64,000 nucleotides of DNA from contig NZ_JANTPU010000003.1 of the NCBI RefSeq assembly GCF_024752025.1, positions 1 through 64,000 on the forward strand, read 5' to 3'. Under the pieces are notes generated by a model. It was not told the DNA's origin, did not search any database, and was given only the letters and a program-made list of their open reading frames with translations. The position numbers and the translations under genes were made by a program. Source of the DNA: Pseudidiomarina sp. CB1 (GTDB lineage: Bacteria > Pseudomonadota > Gammaproteobacteria > Enterobacterales > Alteromonadaceae). Shown here one piece after another: positions 50,369-57,766 of the stretch. How positions within the stretch are numbered: position 1 is the first letter of the stretch; the number at the start of each line of letters is the position of its first letter.

Positions 50369-50389
50369 AAACCTCTCACCCTTAGCGCA

Positions 50390-51334
50390 TTATGCTTTTT
50401 TACGCGCTTCAATGGCGGTAAAAAGTTGTCCAGCTATATTAATGTCATATGCGGCTTCGATCTCGCGCATACAAGTGGGGCTCGTCACATTTATTTCGGT
50501 GATGCGGTCGCCAATCACGTCCAAGCCCACCAATAACAAACCACGACGCTTTAGTTCTGGACCAACGCGGCGGGCAAGTTCCCAGTCGCTATCGCTTAGC
50601 GGTTGCGGTCGACCGCTACCGCCAGCAGCGAGATTCCCGCGGGTTTCGCCAGCCGAAGGAACGCGGGCGAGTGAGTAGGGCATGGGTTCTCCGTCGATAA
50701 TCAGAATACGTTTATCGCCGTCTTTGATCTCCGGCATGTAGCGCTGAATCATGGCATAGCGGCTACCGTGGGCAGTCAAGGTTTCGATAATGACACCGAG
50801 GTTGTTACCGTCGGCACCGACACGAAAAATCGATGCGCCACCCATACCATCGAGCGGTTTCAAGATAATGTCTTGGTGTTCGTGATGAAACGCTCTAATT
50901 TGCTCGGCACGACGGGTAACGATGGTCGGTGGTGTCAGATCCGCGAACCAAGCGGTAAATAATTTTTCGTTGCAGTCGCGTAAGCTTTGCGGCTTGTTGA
51001 CCACCAACGCACCGGCTTGCTCGGCCAGTTCTAACATGTAGGTTGCGTAGACATATTCGGTGTCAAACGGCGGATCCTTGCGCATCATGATGACGTCAAA
51101 GTCAGCCAACGGCTGCTCAACCACTTCACCAAGCTGATAAAAGTCGTCAGGTTGATCGACCACTTTGACCGTGCGACTGCGCGCCATGGGTTGCCCTTGT
51201 ACCAATGACAAATCGTGCATCTCGAGATAATGGCATTGGTAACCGCGCGCTTGGGCTTCGAGTAACAGACGGAAGCTCGTATCCTTGTAGGTTTTTACGC
51301 TCGCGATAGGGTCCATAATCATAGCTAACTTCAT
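50390..51334 (-). CDS. gshB: Glutathione synthetase
   Basis: 314 aa. An ATP-grasp ligase that adds glycine to gamma-glutamylcysteine. MIMDPIASVKTYKDTSF, MRKDPPFDTEYVYATY and the ATP-grasp block ILKPLDGMGGASIF (about residues 157-170) are typical. It follows rsmE by 19 bases and precedes yqgE by 21, forming one operon. Confidence 0.97.
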   Translation of the reverse strand: MKLAMIMDPIASVKTYKDTSFRLLLEAQARGYQCHYLEMHDLSLVQGQPMARSRTVKVVDQPDDFYQLGEVVEQPLADFDVIMMRKDPPFDTEYVYATYMLELAEQAGALVVNKPQSLRDCNEKLFTAWFADLTPPTIVTRRAEQIRAFHHEHQDIILKPLDGMGGASIFRVGADGNNLGVIIETLTAHGSRYAMIQRYMPEIKDGDKRILIIDGEPMPYSLARVPSAGETRGNLAAGGSGRPQPLSDSDWELARRVGPELKRRGLLLVGLDVIGDRITEINVTSPTCMREIEAAYDINIAGQLFTAIEARKKA

Positions 51335-51353
51335 GGTTGAGCTCCTGAGTAAA

Positions 51354-52130
51354 TTAGTTTGCGCTGCCGGCGAGATCGCCGAATTGATATTGCACGACGG
51401 ATAACGCTGTCAACGCTGCGGTTTCGGTGCGTAACACGCGAGGGCCTAGCTGCACCGCTTGGAATTCGGCGGCTGCAGCAGTTGCGACTTCGGCGTCGGT
51501 TAGACCGCCCTCCGGGCCAATGAGCAACTGCACCAGGTCGTTGCTAAGTTGTTGTTCACGCAAAGCCTTTGGCGCCTGCGGATCAAGCGTCAACCGCAGC
51601 GCTTGCGGTAAGTCTTGTAACCACTGCGCGAGTGACACAGGTGGATGCACCTTGGGAACCACAGCTCGGCCACTTTGTTCGCAAGCACTCACCACGATTT
51701 TTTGCCACTGCTGGCGCTTTTTTTCGAGTCGCTCACCACTGAGCTTAACGCCGCAACGTTCGGTAAATAATGGCGTGATGCTATGCACCCCCAGTTCGAC
51801 AGACTTTTGCAACACAAAGTCCATACGATCACCGCGCGAAATGCCCTGGCCCAAATGAATCTTAATGGGTGATTCGCTTTGGTTGATTTGCAACCCAGTG
51901 ATGCGAACCTCGACGTTTTTCTTGCTGGCGCTGACAATCTCGGCGCTGTAATCGTAGCCGTCGCCGGTAAAGACCTCGAGCGCTTGGCCCGCAGTCATGC
52001 GTAAAACACGACCTACATGGCTGGCTGCTTCATCGCCTAAAGCGAAGACTTGACCCTCTGCGAAGCTCGGTTGTTCACTATTTTCGGCTAAAGCATCAAG
52101 CAAAGGGTGATAAATTCGCGGTACTCGCAT
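51354..52130 (-). CDS. rsmE: 16S rRNA m3U1498 methyltransferase RsmE
   Basis: 258 aa. It methylates U1498 of 16S rRNA. An N-terminal PUA-like domain (HVGRVLRM) is followed by a SPOUT knot with LLIGPEGGLTDAEV (about residue 205) and LGPRVLRTETAALTAL. It is the first gene of rsmE-gshB-yqgE-ruvX. Confidence 0.96.
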   Translation of the reverse strand: MRVPRIYHPLLDALAENSEQPSFAEGQVFALGDEAASHVGRVLRMTAGQALEVFTGDGYDYSAEIVSASKKNVEVRITGLQINQSESPIKIHLGQGISRGDRMDFVLQKSVELGVHSITPLFTERCGVKLSGERLEKKRQQWQKIVVSACEQSGRAVVPKVHPPVSLAQWLQDLPQALRLTLDPQAPKALREQQLSNDLVQLLIGPEGGLTDAEVATAAAAEFQAVQLGPRVLRTETAALTALSVVQYQFGDLAGSAN

Positions 52131-52181
52131 AACATGATCCTAATTAACTAACGTCATCATCTTATCAGAAGGAAACCCAAC

Positions 52182-54032
52182 ATGGCGACAAAGTACAACC
52201 TAAAACAGTGGGCGTATGCGGCAACAGTCATGGCCGCCGCCAGTAGCCAAAGCGCATGGGCTGAAGATGCACATAGCTATGCGAAATTGCAGGAAGTTAC
52301 AACACCTCATCTGGAACTTGATTTGACCGTTGATTTTGAGGGGAAACAACTACGTGGTACCGCAACCTACGATTTGGTGCGCAAAAGTGACGATGCAACC
52401 ACTGTGCACATGGACACGCGTGAGCTGACCATCAGCAAAGCAGAAATTTGGCAAGATAATGCGTGGCAAGAAACCAGTTTTAAACTCGCCGAACCCCATG
52501 AAACGTTGGGGCAAGAACTGACAGTAAGCATTGGTGAAGCTACGGACAAAGTACGCATTCACTATACAACTGCCCCCACGGCCAGCGGCCTGCAATGGCT
52601 GAGTCCTGAACAAACCAAAAGCGTTAAGTTTCCGTTTATGTTTAGTCAATCACAGCCGATCCATGCGCGCAGTTGGATTCCGATTCAAGACACGCCAGCG
52701 TTGCGCTTAACCTATGATGCAACCGTTCGCACTCCGGCAGGCATGTTGGCGGTAATGAGCGCTGATAATAGTCTCGATCCGGAGCTTGATGGCAACTATT
52801 CGTTTAGCATGCCACAGCCAATCCCGCCGTACCTGATTGCTATTGCTGCGGGCGAGTTAGTGGTGAAAGAGATCAGCGACAATGTCGCAGTTTTTGCTGA
52901 ACCGTACATCATTGATGACGCTGCTTGGGAATGGGCAGATACCCCAGCGATGATCACCGCTACTGAAGAAATGTATGGGCCTTATCGTTGGGATCGTTAT
53001 GACTTACTGGTTCTGCCACCGAGCTTCCCATTTGGCGGCATGGAAAATCCACGGTTGTCGTTCATTACCCCAACCGTGGTGTCGGGCGACCGCACCTTGA
53101 TTAACCTAATTGCCCACGAATTAGCGCATTCATGGTCGGGGAACCTCGTGACCAATGCGAGCTGGCGCGATCTGTGGCTAAACGAAGGCTTCACCAGTTA
53201 TGTGGAGAATCGTATTATGGAGTCGCTATTCGGTGAGCGCCGTGCGCAAATGGAATTGGCTTTAGGCTACCAAGATTTGCTCGACAATATGGAACGTTTG
53301 GCGCCGAAAGACACCGTACTCAATATCGAATTGGGCACACGCCACCCTGATGATGTGTTCTCGCAGGTTCCGTATGTAAAAGGCCAACTATTCTTGGTGT
53401 ATCTCGAAAACAAGTTTGGTCGTGAGACCTTTGATAACTTCTTGCGTCAGTACTTCGATGACTTCGCCTTTCAAAGTATTTCAACTGCCGAATTCAAAGC
53501 GTATTTAGCGCGTCATTTATTGGCCAAGAACCCTGACGTCGTGTCGATGGACAAGGTCAATGAGTGGATTCATGAGCCGGGCTTACCAGCGGATGCGCCC
53601 AAGCCTACATCAAATGCGTTTGCGGAAGTTGAAAAGCAAATGCAACGTTGGTTAAAAGGTGGTCAGTTAACAACACAAGAGTGGACCACGCACGAATGGC
53701 TGCATTTCATTAACAACCTACCGCTGGATATTTCCAGCGTGAATATGCGTCGGCTTGATGAGCAGTTCAACTTGACGCAAAGCAAGAACGCAGAGATTGC
53801 GCATGCATGGTTAAAGTTAGCGATCGTAAAAAATTATGAACCAGCGCGGGATCGTTTGCGTAACTACTTGCTTACTATTGGCCGTAACAAACTGGTCAGC
53901 CCGCTTTACCGTGAGCTGGCGAAAACGCCCGACAATCTGAAATGGGCGCGCGAAGTTTATCAGCAAGCCAAGCCTGGCTATCATCCGCTCACGCAGACGG
54001 TGAATGAAGCCCTGCTTTATCCTGAACAGTAA
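52182..54032 (+). CDS. Secreted M1 family aminopeptidase (LTA4 hydrolase-like)
   Basis: 616 aa. A signal peptide ends near AWA-ED (about residue 28). The exopeptidase motif GGMENPRLSF (about residue 284) and zinc site HELAHSW with the distal Glu in WLNEGFTSY (about 308-335) are intact. The C-terminal helical domain resembles leukotriene A4 hydrolase homologues. It should trim N-terminal residues from peptides in the periplasm or outside the cell. An alcohol dehydrogenase gene follows 17 bases later. Confidence 0.92.
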   Translation: MATKYNLKQWAYAATVMAAASSQSAWAEDAHSYAKLQEVTTPHLELDLTVDFEGKQLRGTATYDLVRKSDDATTVHMDTRELTISKAEIWQDNAWQETSFKLAEPHETLGQELTVSIGEATDKVRIHYTTAPTASGLQWLSPEQTKSVKFPFMFSQSQPIHARSWIPIQDTPALRLTYDATVRTPAGMLAVMSADNSLDPELDGNYSFSMPQPIPPYLIAIAAGELVVKEISDNVAVFAEPYIIDDAAWEWADTPAMITATEEMYGPYRWDRYDLLVLPPSFPFGGMENPRLSFITPTVVSGDRTLINLIAHELAHSWSGNLVTNASWRDLWLNEGFTSYVENRIMESLFGERRAQMELALGYQDLLDNMERLAPKDTVLNIELGTRHPDDVFSQVPYVKGQLFLVYLENKFGRETFDNFLRQYFDDFAFQSISTAEFKAYLARHLLAKNPDVVSMDKVNEWIHEPGLPADAPKPTSNAFAEVEKQMQRWLKGGQLTTQEWTTHEWLHFINNLPLDISSVNMRRLDEQFNLTQSKNAEIAHAWLKLAIVKNYEPARDRLRNYLLTIGRNKLVSPLYRELAKTPDNLKWAREVYQQAKPGYHPLTQTVNEALLYPEQ

Positions 54033-54049
54033 GCAAAAAGGAGTACGCT

Positions 54050-55105
54050 ATGCCACAAGCAATAGGTTACGCAGCACAGGCTGCAGACAAAGATCTGGAG
54101 TATTTTGAGTTTGAACGTCGCGACCCGACTGCGGAAGACGTTGAAATCGAAATTGCGTACTGCGGTGTTTGCCACTCAGACTTGCATCAGGCACGTAATG
54201 AATGGGGTGGAACTGTATTCCCATGCGTACCGGGACACGAAATCGTCGGCAAGGTTACCCGAGTCGGGGACAAGGTAAGCAAATTTAAAGTGGGTGATAC
54301 TGTGGGTGTCGGCTGTATGGTCGACGCTTGTGGGCATTGTCATAGTTGTGACGAGGGCCACGAGCAATACTGTGAAAATGGTTTTGTTGGCACTTACAAC
54401 GGCGAAGACAAGCATTTAGGTGGTGTCACGTATGGCGGTTACTCGAATCGCATCACCGTTAAAGAAAGTTTTGTCTTGCGCGTATCCGAAGGCCTTGATT
54501 TAGCTGGTGTTGCACCCTTGCTATGTGCCGGTATTACGACCTACTCACCATTGCGTCACTGGGGTGTTACCAAGGGCCATAAAGTCGGCGTAGTAGGGCT
54601 AGGTGGTCTTGGTCACATGGCGGTGAAGTTAGCAGCAGCGATGGGCGCCGAAGTGGTGCTGTTCACCACCTCGCCAGGTAAAGTAGACGATGGCAAGCGC
54701 TTAGGTGCTGATCATGTGGTCATTTCGAAAGACGAAGAGCAAATGAAAGCGTGGACCAATCAGCTCGACTTTATCTTAAACACCGTGGCAGCTCCGCATG
54801 ACTTGGATGCTTATCTGAGCCTGTTGCGGTTGAACGGCACGATGTGTTTGGTGGGCGTCCCAGCTGAGCATCATCCGTCACCGGCGGTGTTCAACTTGAT
54901 TGCTAAACGTCGCAGCTTGGCGGGTTCATTGATTGGCGGTATTGCCGAAACCCAAGAGATGCTCGATTTCTGTGCCGAACATGGCATCACCTCTGACATC
55001 GAAATGATTGCGATGGATGACATCAATGAAGCTTACGAGCGGATGCTAAAAAGCGATGTGAAATATCGCTTTGTCATTGATATGGCAACGTTGAAACAGA
55101 AATAA
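54050..55105 (+). CDS. Zinc-dependent alcohol dehydrogenase (CAD/YahK type)
   Basis: 351 aa. Catalytic zinc ligands are in YCGVCHSDLHQ and PGHEIVG. The structural zinc cysteines are in DACGHCHSCDEGHEQYC (about residues 94-110), and the cofactor motif is GLGGLGHMAVKLA (about residue 183). It is of the cinnamyl-alcohol dehydrogenase group, usually NADPH-linked aldehyde reductases of broad range. The physiological substrate is unknown. The MetJ-like operator begins on the base after its stop codon. Confidence 0.93.
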   Translation: MPQAIGYAAQAADKDLEYFEFERRDPTAEDVEIEIAYCGVCHSDLHQARNEWGGTVFPCVPGHEIVGKVTRVGDKVSKFKVGDTVGVGCMVDACGHCHSCDEGHEQYCENGFVGTYNGEDKHLGGVTYGGYSNRITVKESFVLRVSEGLDLAGVAPLLCAGITTYSPLRHWGVTKGHKVGVVGLGGLGHMAVKLAAAMGAEVVLFTTSPGKVDDGKRLGADHVVISKDEEQMKAWTNQLDFILNTVAAPHDLDAYLSLLRLNGTMCLVGVPAEHHPSPAVFNLIAKRRSLAGSLIGGIAETQEMLDFCAEHGITSDIEMIAMDDINEAYERMLKSDVKYRFVIDMATLKQK

Positions 55106-55121
55106 AGACTTTTAGACGTCT
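55106..55121 (+). promoter_or_regulatory. Tandem MetJ operator (MET boxes)
   Basis: AGACTTTT (55106-55113) and AGACGTCT (55114-55121) are two adjacent 8-base MET boxes; the second is a perfect match to AGACGTCT, and a degenerate third (AAATGTGG) follows. MetJ with SAM binds such tandem boxes in gammaproteobacteria, and metK is a classic target. Confidence 0.75.
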
Positions 55122-55133
55122 AAATGTGGAAAG

Positions 55134-55169
55134 TTGGGCGTGGTTTCGTTAAACTACGCCCAATTTTTT
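55134..55169 (+). terminator. Strong terminator between the MetJ operator and metK
   Basis: A 13-bp stem (55134-55146 with 55151-55163, one G-T pair) closes a 4-base loop CGTT and is followed by six T. It ends the alcohol dehydrogenase transcript, or lies in the metK leader if metK is transcribed from the operator region. Confidence 0.88.
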
Positions 55170-55198
55170 AGCTTAAAGATAAGTTGAGACCGAACACT

Positions 55199-56347
55199 AT
55201 GGCGAAGCACCTTTTTACCTCTGAGTCAGTATCAGAAGGACATCCGGATAAAATTGCTGATCAAATTTCAGATGCAGTTCTCGATGCAATTCTTGCTCAG
55301 GACCCGCGCGCGCGCGTGGCCTGCGAAACTTACGTCAAAACCGGCATGGTGTTGGTCGGTGGTGAAGTTTCGACAACCGCATGGGTTGATATCGAAGAGT
55401 TGGCACGTAATACCGTCCGTGAAATCGGTTACACCCACTCTGACATGGGCTTTGATGGCGCTTCGTGCGCTGTATTAAATGCCATTGGTAAGCAGTCAAT
55501 GGATATCAACCAAGGTGTGGATCGTGCGTCACTAGAAGAGCAAGGCGCCGGTGACCAAGGTTTGATGTTCGGTTACGCCTCGAATGAGACGGACGTGTTG
55601 ATGCCTGCGCCGATTACCTATGCGCACCGACTCATGCAACGCCAAGCGGAAGTGCGTAAGAATGGTACGCTGCCGTGGTTACGCCCAGATGCAAAAAGCC
55701 AGCTGACTTTCGTTTACGAAGATGGCAAGCCTGTTGCAATTGATACCGTGGTGCTTTCTACCCAGCATGCTGAGGGCATTAGCCAAGCTGATTTGCGTGA
55801 AGCGGTGATTGAAACCATCATCAAGCCAGTGTTGCCAGAGGAATGGTTCCCAGTGAATCAAGAGCGGATTTTCATTAATCCAACTGGGAAATTCGTGATT
55901 GGCGGACCTATGGGTGACTGTGGCTTAACCGGTCGCAAGATCATCGTCGATACTTATGGCGGTATGGCGCGGCACGGTGGTGGTGCATTCTCAGGTAAAG
56001 ATCCATCAAAAGTTGACCGCAGTGCCGCCTATGCGGCACGTTACGTGGCGAAAAACCTTGTTGCTGCTGGCTTGGCCGAGCGTTGTGAGATTCAGGTGTC
56101 GTATGCAATTGGTGTGGCCGAACCAACGTCGATCAGCATTGAAACTTTTGGTACGAGTCCTTATAGCGAAGAGCAATTAATCGCCCTAGTTCGCAAGCAT
56201 TTTGACTTGCGCCCTTATGGTTTGATTCAGATGCTTGACCTGGAACGCCCGATTTATCAACAGACAGCAGCCTATGGTCACTTTGGTCGAGATGCCTTCC
56301 CATGGGAGAAAACTGACAAAGCGGAAGCCCTGCGAGCTGACATGTGA
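55199..56347 (+). CDS. metK: S-adenosylmethionine synthetase
   Basis: 382 aa. It makes SAM from methionine and [23 protein letters not shown] (residues about 7-26), the [15 protein letters not shown] loop and [16 protein letters not shown] are intact. The ATG at 55199 gives the normal start [10 protein letters not shown]; an in-frame TTG at 55184 is less likely. The TGA stop (56345-56347) appears to be supplied by the adjacent insertion sequence. Joining the flanks would give ATG TAA instead. Confidence 0.97.
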   Translation: MAKHLFTSESVSEGHPDKIADQISDAVLDAILAQDPRARVACETYVKTGMVLVGGEVSTTAWVDIEELARNTVREIGYTHSDMGFDGASCAVLNAIGKQSMDINQGVDRASLEEQGAGDQGLMFGYASNETDVLMPAPITYAHRLMQRQAEVRKNGTLPWLRPDAKSQLTFVYEDGKPVAIDTVVLSTQHAEGISQADLREAVIETIIKPVLPEEWFPVNQERIFINPTGKFVIGGPMGDCGLTGRKIIVDTYGGMARHGGGAFSGKDPSKVDRSAAYAARYVAKNLVAAGLAERCEIQVSYAIGVAEPTSISIETFGTSPYSEEQLIALVRKHFDLRPYGLIQMLDLERPIYQQTAAYGHFGRDAFPWEKTDKAEALRADM

Positions 56348-56352
56348 CTGTT

Positions 56353-56372
56353 CCCCGTCCTTTCGGGCGAGG
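56353..56372 (-). repeat. Right-end hairpin of the insertion sequence
   Basis: An 8-bp stem with one mismatch (CCCCGTCC / GGGCGAGG) and loop TTTC lies between the tnpB stop and the element border. Related sequence occurs at the left end. In this family the hairpin marks the end for transposition and forms part of the guide (omega) RNA scaffold. Confidence 0.65.
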
Positions 56373-56383
56373 CTTCCAACTTC

Positions 56384-57553
56384 TTAGGCAGCAACCGGGG
56401 CATGGCCGGATTTACGCAAGCCTCCATTGGCAGGAACCGACAGTCCTTCGGCTCGTAGTTTAATAATACCCTGCTGCCGGATATTGATCGCGGCGTTGAT
56501 GTCGCGATCAAGCCGTGCTGTACAAGCAGGGCATGTCCAGTTGCGCACCGACAATGGCAGAGCATCCACCTTGTGGCCGCAGTTGGAGCAGGTCTTGGAG
56601 CTGGCAAACCATTGGTCGACTTTGACGAGATGTTTGCCCTGCGCTTTGGCCTTGTACTCCAGCTTTTGGATCAAGCCGAACCAGCTTGCGTCTGCGATGT
56701 GCTTTGATAACTTACGGTTCTTCAGCATGTTTTTGACTTTCAATGTCTCGACCACCACCGCTTGGTTTTCGTCAATGAGTTGTCGGGACAGGTTGTGCTG
56801 GAAGTCAGCACGGACATTCGCTAGGCGTTCATACGCCTTAGCCAGTTTTAACCGTGCTTTCGTGCGACCTGTACTGCCTTTCTGGCAGCGAGATAAGGCT
56901 TTCTGCTTGCGTCGCAAGTTAGACTGGGCACGCTTCAGGAAACGGGGATTCGCGGTCTTGTTACCTTCGGAGTCGATAGCAAGATGAGTTAGCCCCATAT
57001 CAACGCCCAGCACGGTATCAACAGTGTGCATTAGGGTAGGTGTTTTCAAGCCGTCGTCGAGCAACAGCGAGGCGTAGTATTTCCCTGTTACCGTGCGCGA
57101 GAGAGTGATGCTCTTGAGCTTTCCGTCCAATTCACGGTGAACCCGCGCCTTGATCGGATTCATCTTCGGCACTTTGATCCAGTTTGCGCCAGCACTCACA
57201 TTCATGCAGTGGTAGCTGGATTGTTTCCCATGCTTGCGCTTGAACTTGGGATAACGGGCGGGGAGCTTCGGGTCAAAAAAGTTCTGGAAGGCTTTATCGA
57301 GGTTGATGCACGCTTGCTGGAGTGCAACTGAATCAAAATCCTTGAGCCAGTGATACTTGCGGGACTTTTTCGCCACCGCCAACAGCGGCTTAAGGTCTTT
57401 CTTGGCCTTAAGCTTCAGGCCATGGCGTTTGTATTGTGAGCTGATGACATGTAACGCCTTATTGTACACGAACCGCGTAGCACCGAACTGGCGGTTGAGA
57501 AATTCCGCCTGCTCGGGTGTCGGGTAGATGCGCACTTTGGTTGTTTTTAACAT
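56384..57553 (-). CDS. tnpB: RNA-guided endonuclease TnpB
   Basis: 389 aa from the ATG at 57553. The N-terminal helix-turn-helix region begins KVRIYPTPEQ. The RuvC triad appears complete: Asp185 in LGVDMGLTH, Glu269 in VVVETLKVKNM and the DRDINAAINI aspartates (349/351). The zinc finger is CSNC ... CPAC (322-344). TnpB cuts DNA next to a short TAM, guided by RNA from the element's right end. A GTG at 57598 is an alternative start, but the LexA-like palindrome between the two suggests the ATG. Confidence 0.9.
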   Translation of the reverse strand: MLKTTKVRIYPTPEQAEFLNRQFGATRFVYNKALHVISSQYKRHGLKLKAKKDLKPLLAVAKKSRKYHWLKDFDSVALQQACINLDKAFQNFFDPKLPARYPKFKRKHGKQSSYHCMNVSAGANWIKVPKMNPIKARVHRELDGKLKSITLSRTVTGKYYASLLLDDGLKTPTLMHTVDTVLGVDMGLTHLAIDSEGNKTANPRFLKRAQSNLRRKQKALSRCQKGSTGRTKARLKLAKAYERLANVRADFQHNLSRQLIDENQAVVVETLKVKNMLKNRKLSKHIADASWFGLIQKLEYKAKAQGKHLVKVDQWFASSKTCSNCGHKVDALPLSVRNWTCPACTARLDRDINAAINIRQQGIIKLRAEGLSVPANGGLRKSGHAPVAA

Positions 57554-57564
57554 GGTCAGCAATA

Positions 57565-57584
57565 CACTGTATATGCATACAGTA
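57565..57584 (-). promoter_or_regulatory. LexA (SOS) box before tnpB
   Basis: The core CTGT-ATATGCAT-ACAG (57567-57582) fits CTGT-N8-ACAG exactly. The 20-base site matches 17 of 20 positions of the E. coli LexA consensus. It ends 12 bases upstream of the tnpB ATG and overlaps a TATACT -10-like box on the minus strand, so LexA binding would be expected to block transcription. Confidence 0.65.
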
Positions 57585-57647
57585 TATTTGCACGTCACTA
57601 CACTTGAGTCAAGACGACTTGCTACTATAAGAGAACGACTTATATCC

Positions 57648-57665
57648 CCTCCCGAATGAGCGAGG
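57648..57665 (-). repeat. Left-end imperfect hairpin of the insertion sequence
   Basis: CCTC (57648-57651) pairs with GAGG (57662-57665). On the minus strand the segment starts CCTCGC and runs into GGGAGGGGA, resembling CCTCGC...ACGGGGAA at the right end. This similarity of both ends supports the element borders. Confidence 0.5.
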
Positions 57666-57697
57666 ATTTACCGCGTAATTGCTAATTTGCTTAGAAG

Positions 57698-57762
57698 CCC
57701 CGAATTGTGGAGAATACGCGCACCTAGTGAGCATTTTTCTCAAGCAGCAATTTGGGGTTTTT
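57698..57762 (+). other. Long-range leader hairpin before tkt
   Basis: CCCCGAATTG (57698-57707) pairs with CAATTTGGGG (57748-57757, one G-T pair). Inside it GAGAA can pair with TTCTC. Five T follow and the tkt ATG is 9 bases downstream. The right arm contains the only G-rich stretch that could serve as ribosome site. It could be a terminator for metK or a control hairpin for tkt. Confidence 0.4.
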
Positions 57763-57766
57763 CGTT

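Larger units (their letters stand above)
56344..57674 (-). mobile_element. IS200/IS605 family, TnpB-only (IS1341 type) element
   Basis: About 1331 bases carrying only tnpB. Read on the minus strand, the left end follows a TTAC (57678-57675), the target of IS608-type elements. A complementary GTAA (57671-57668) lies inside the end, like the guide tetranucleotide of this family. Subterminal hairpins occur at both ends. The right end finishes TCAC at 56344, beside the last metK codon. Removing the element and joining 56343 to 57675 gives GAC ATG TAA, a clean metK end, which supports these borders. No tnpA is present. Confidence 0.75.
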
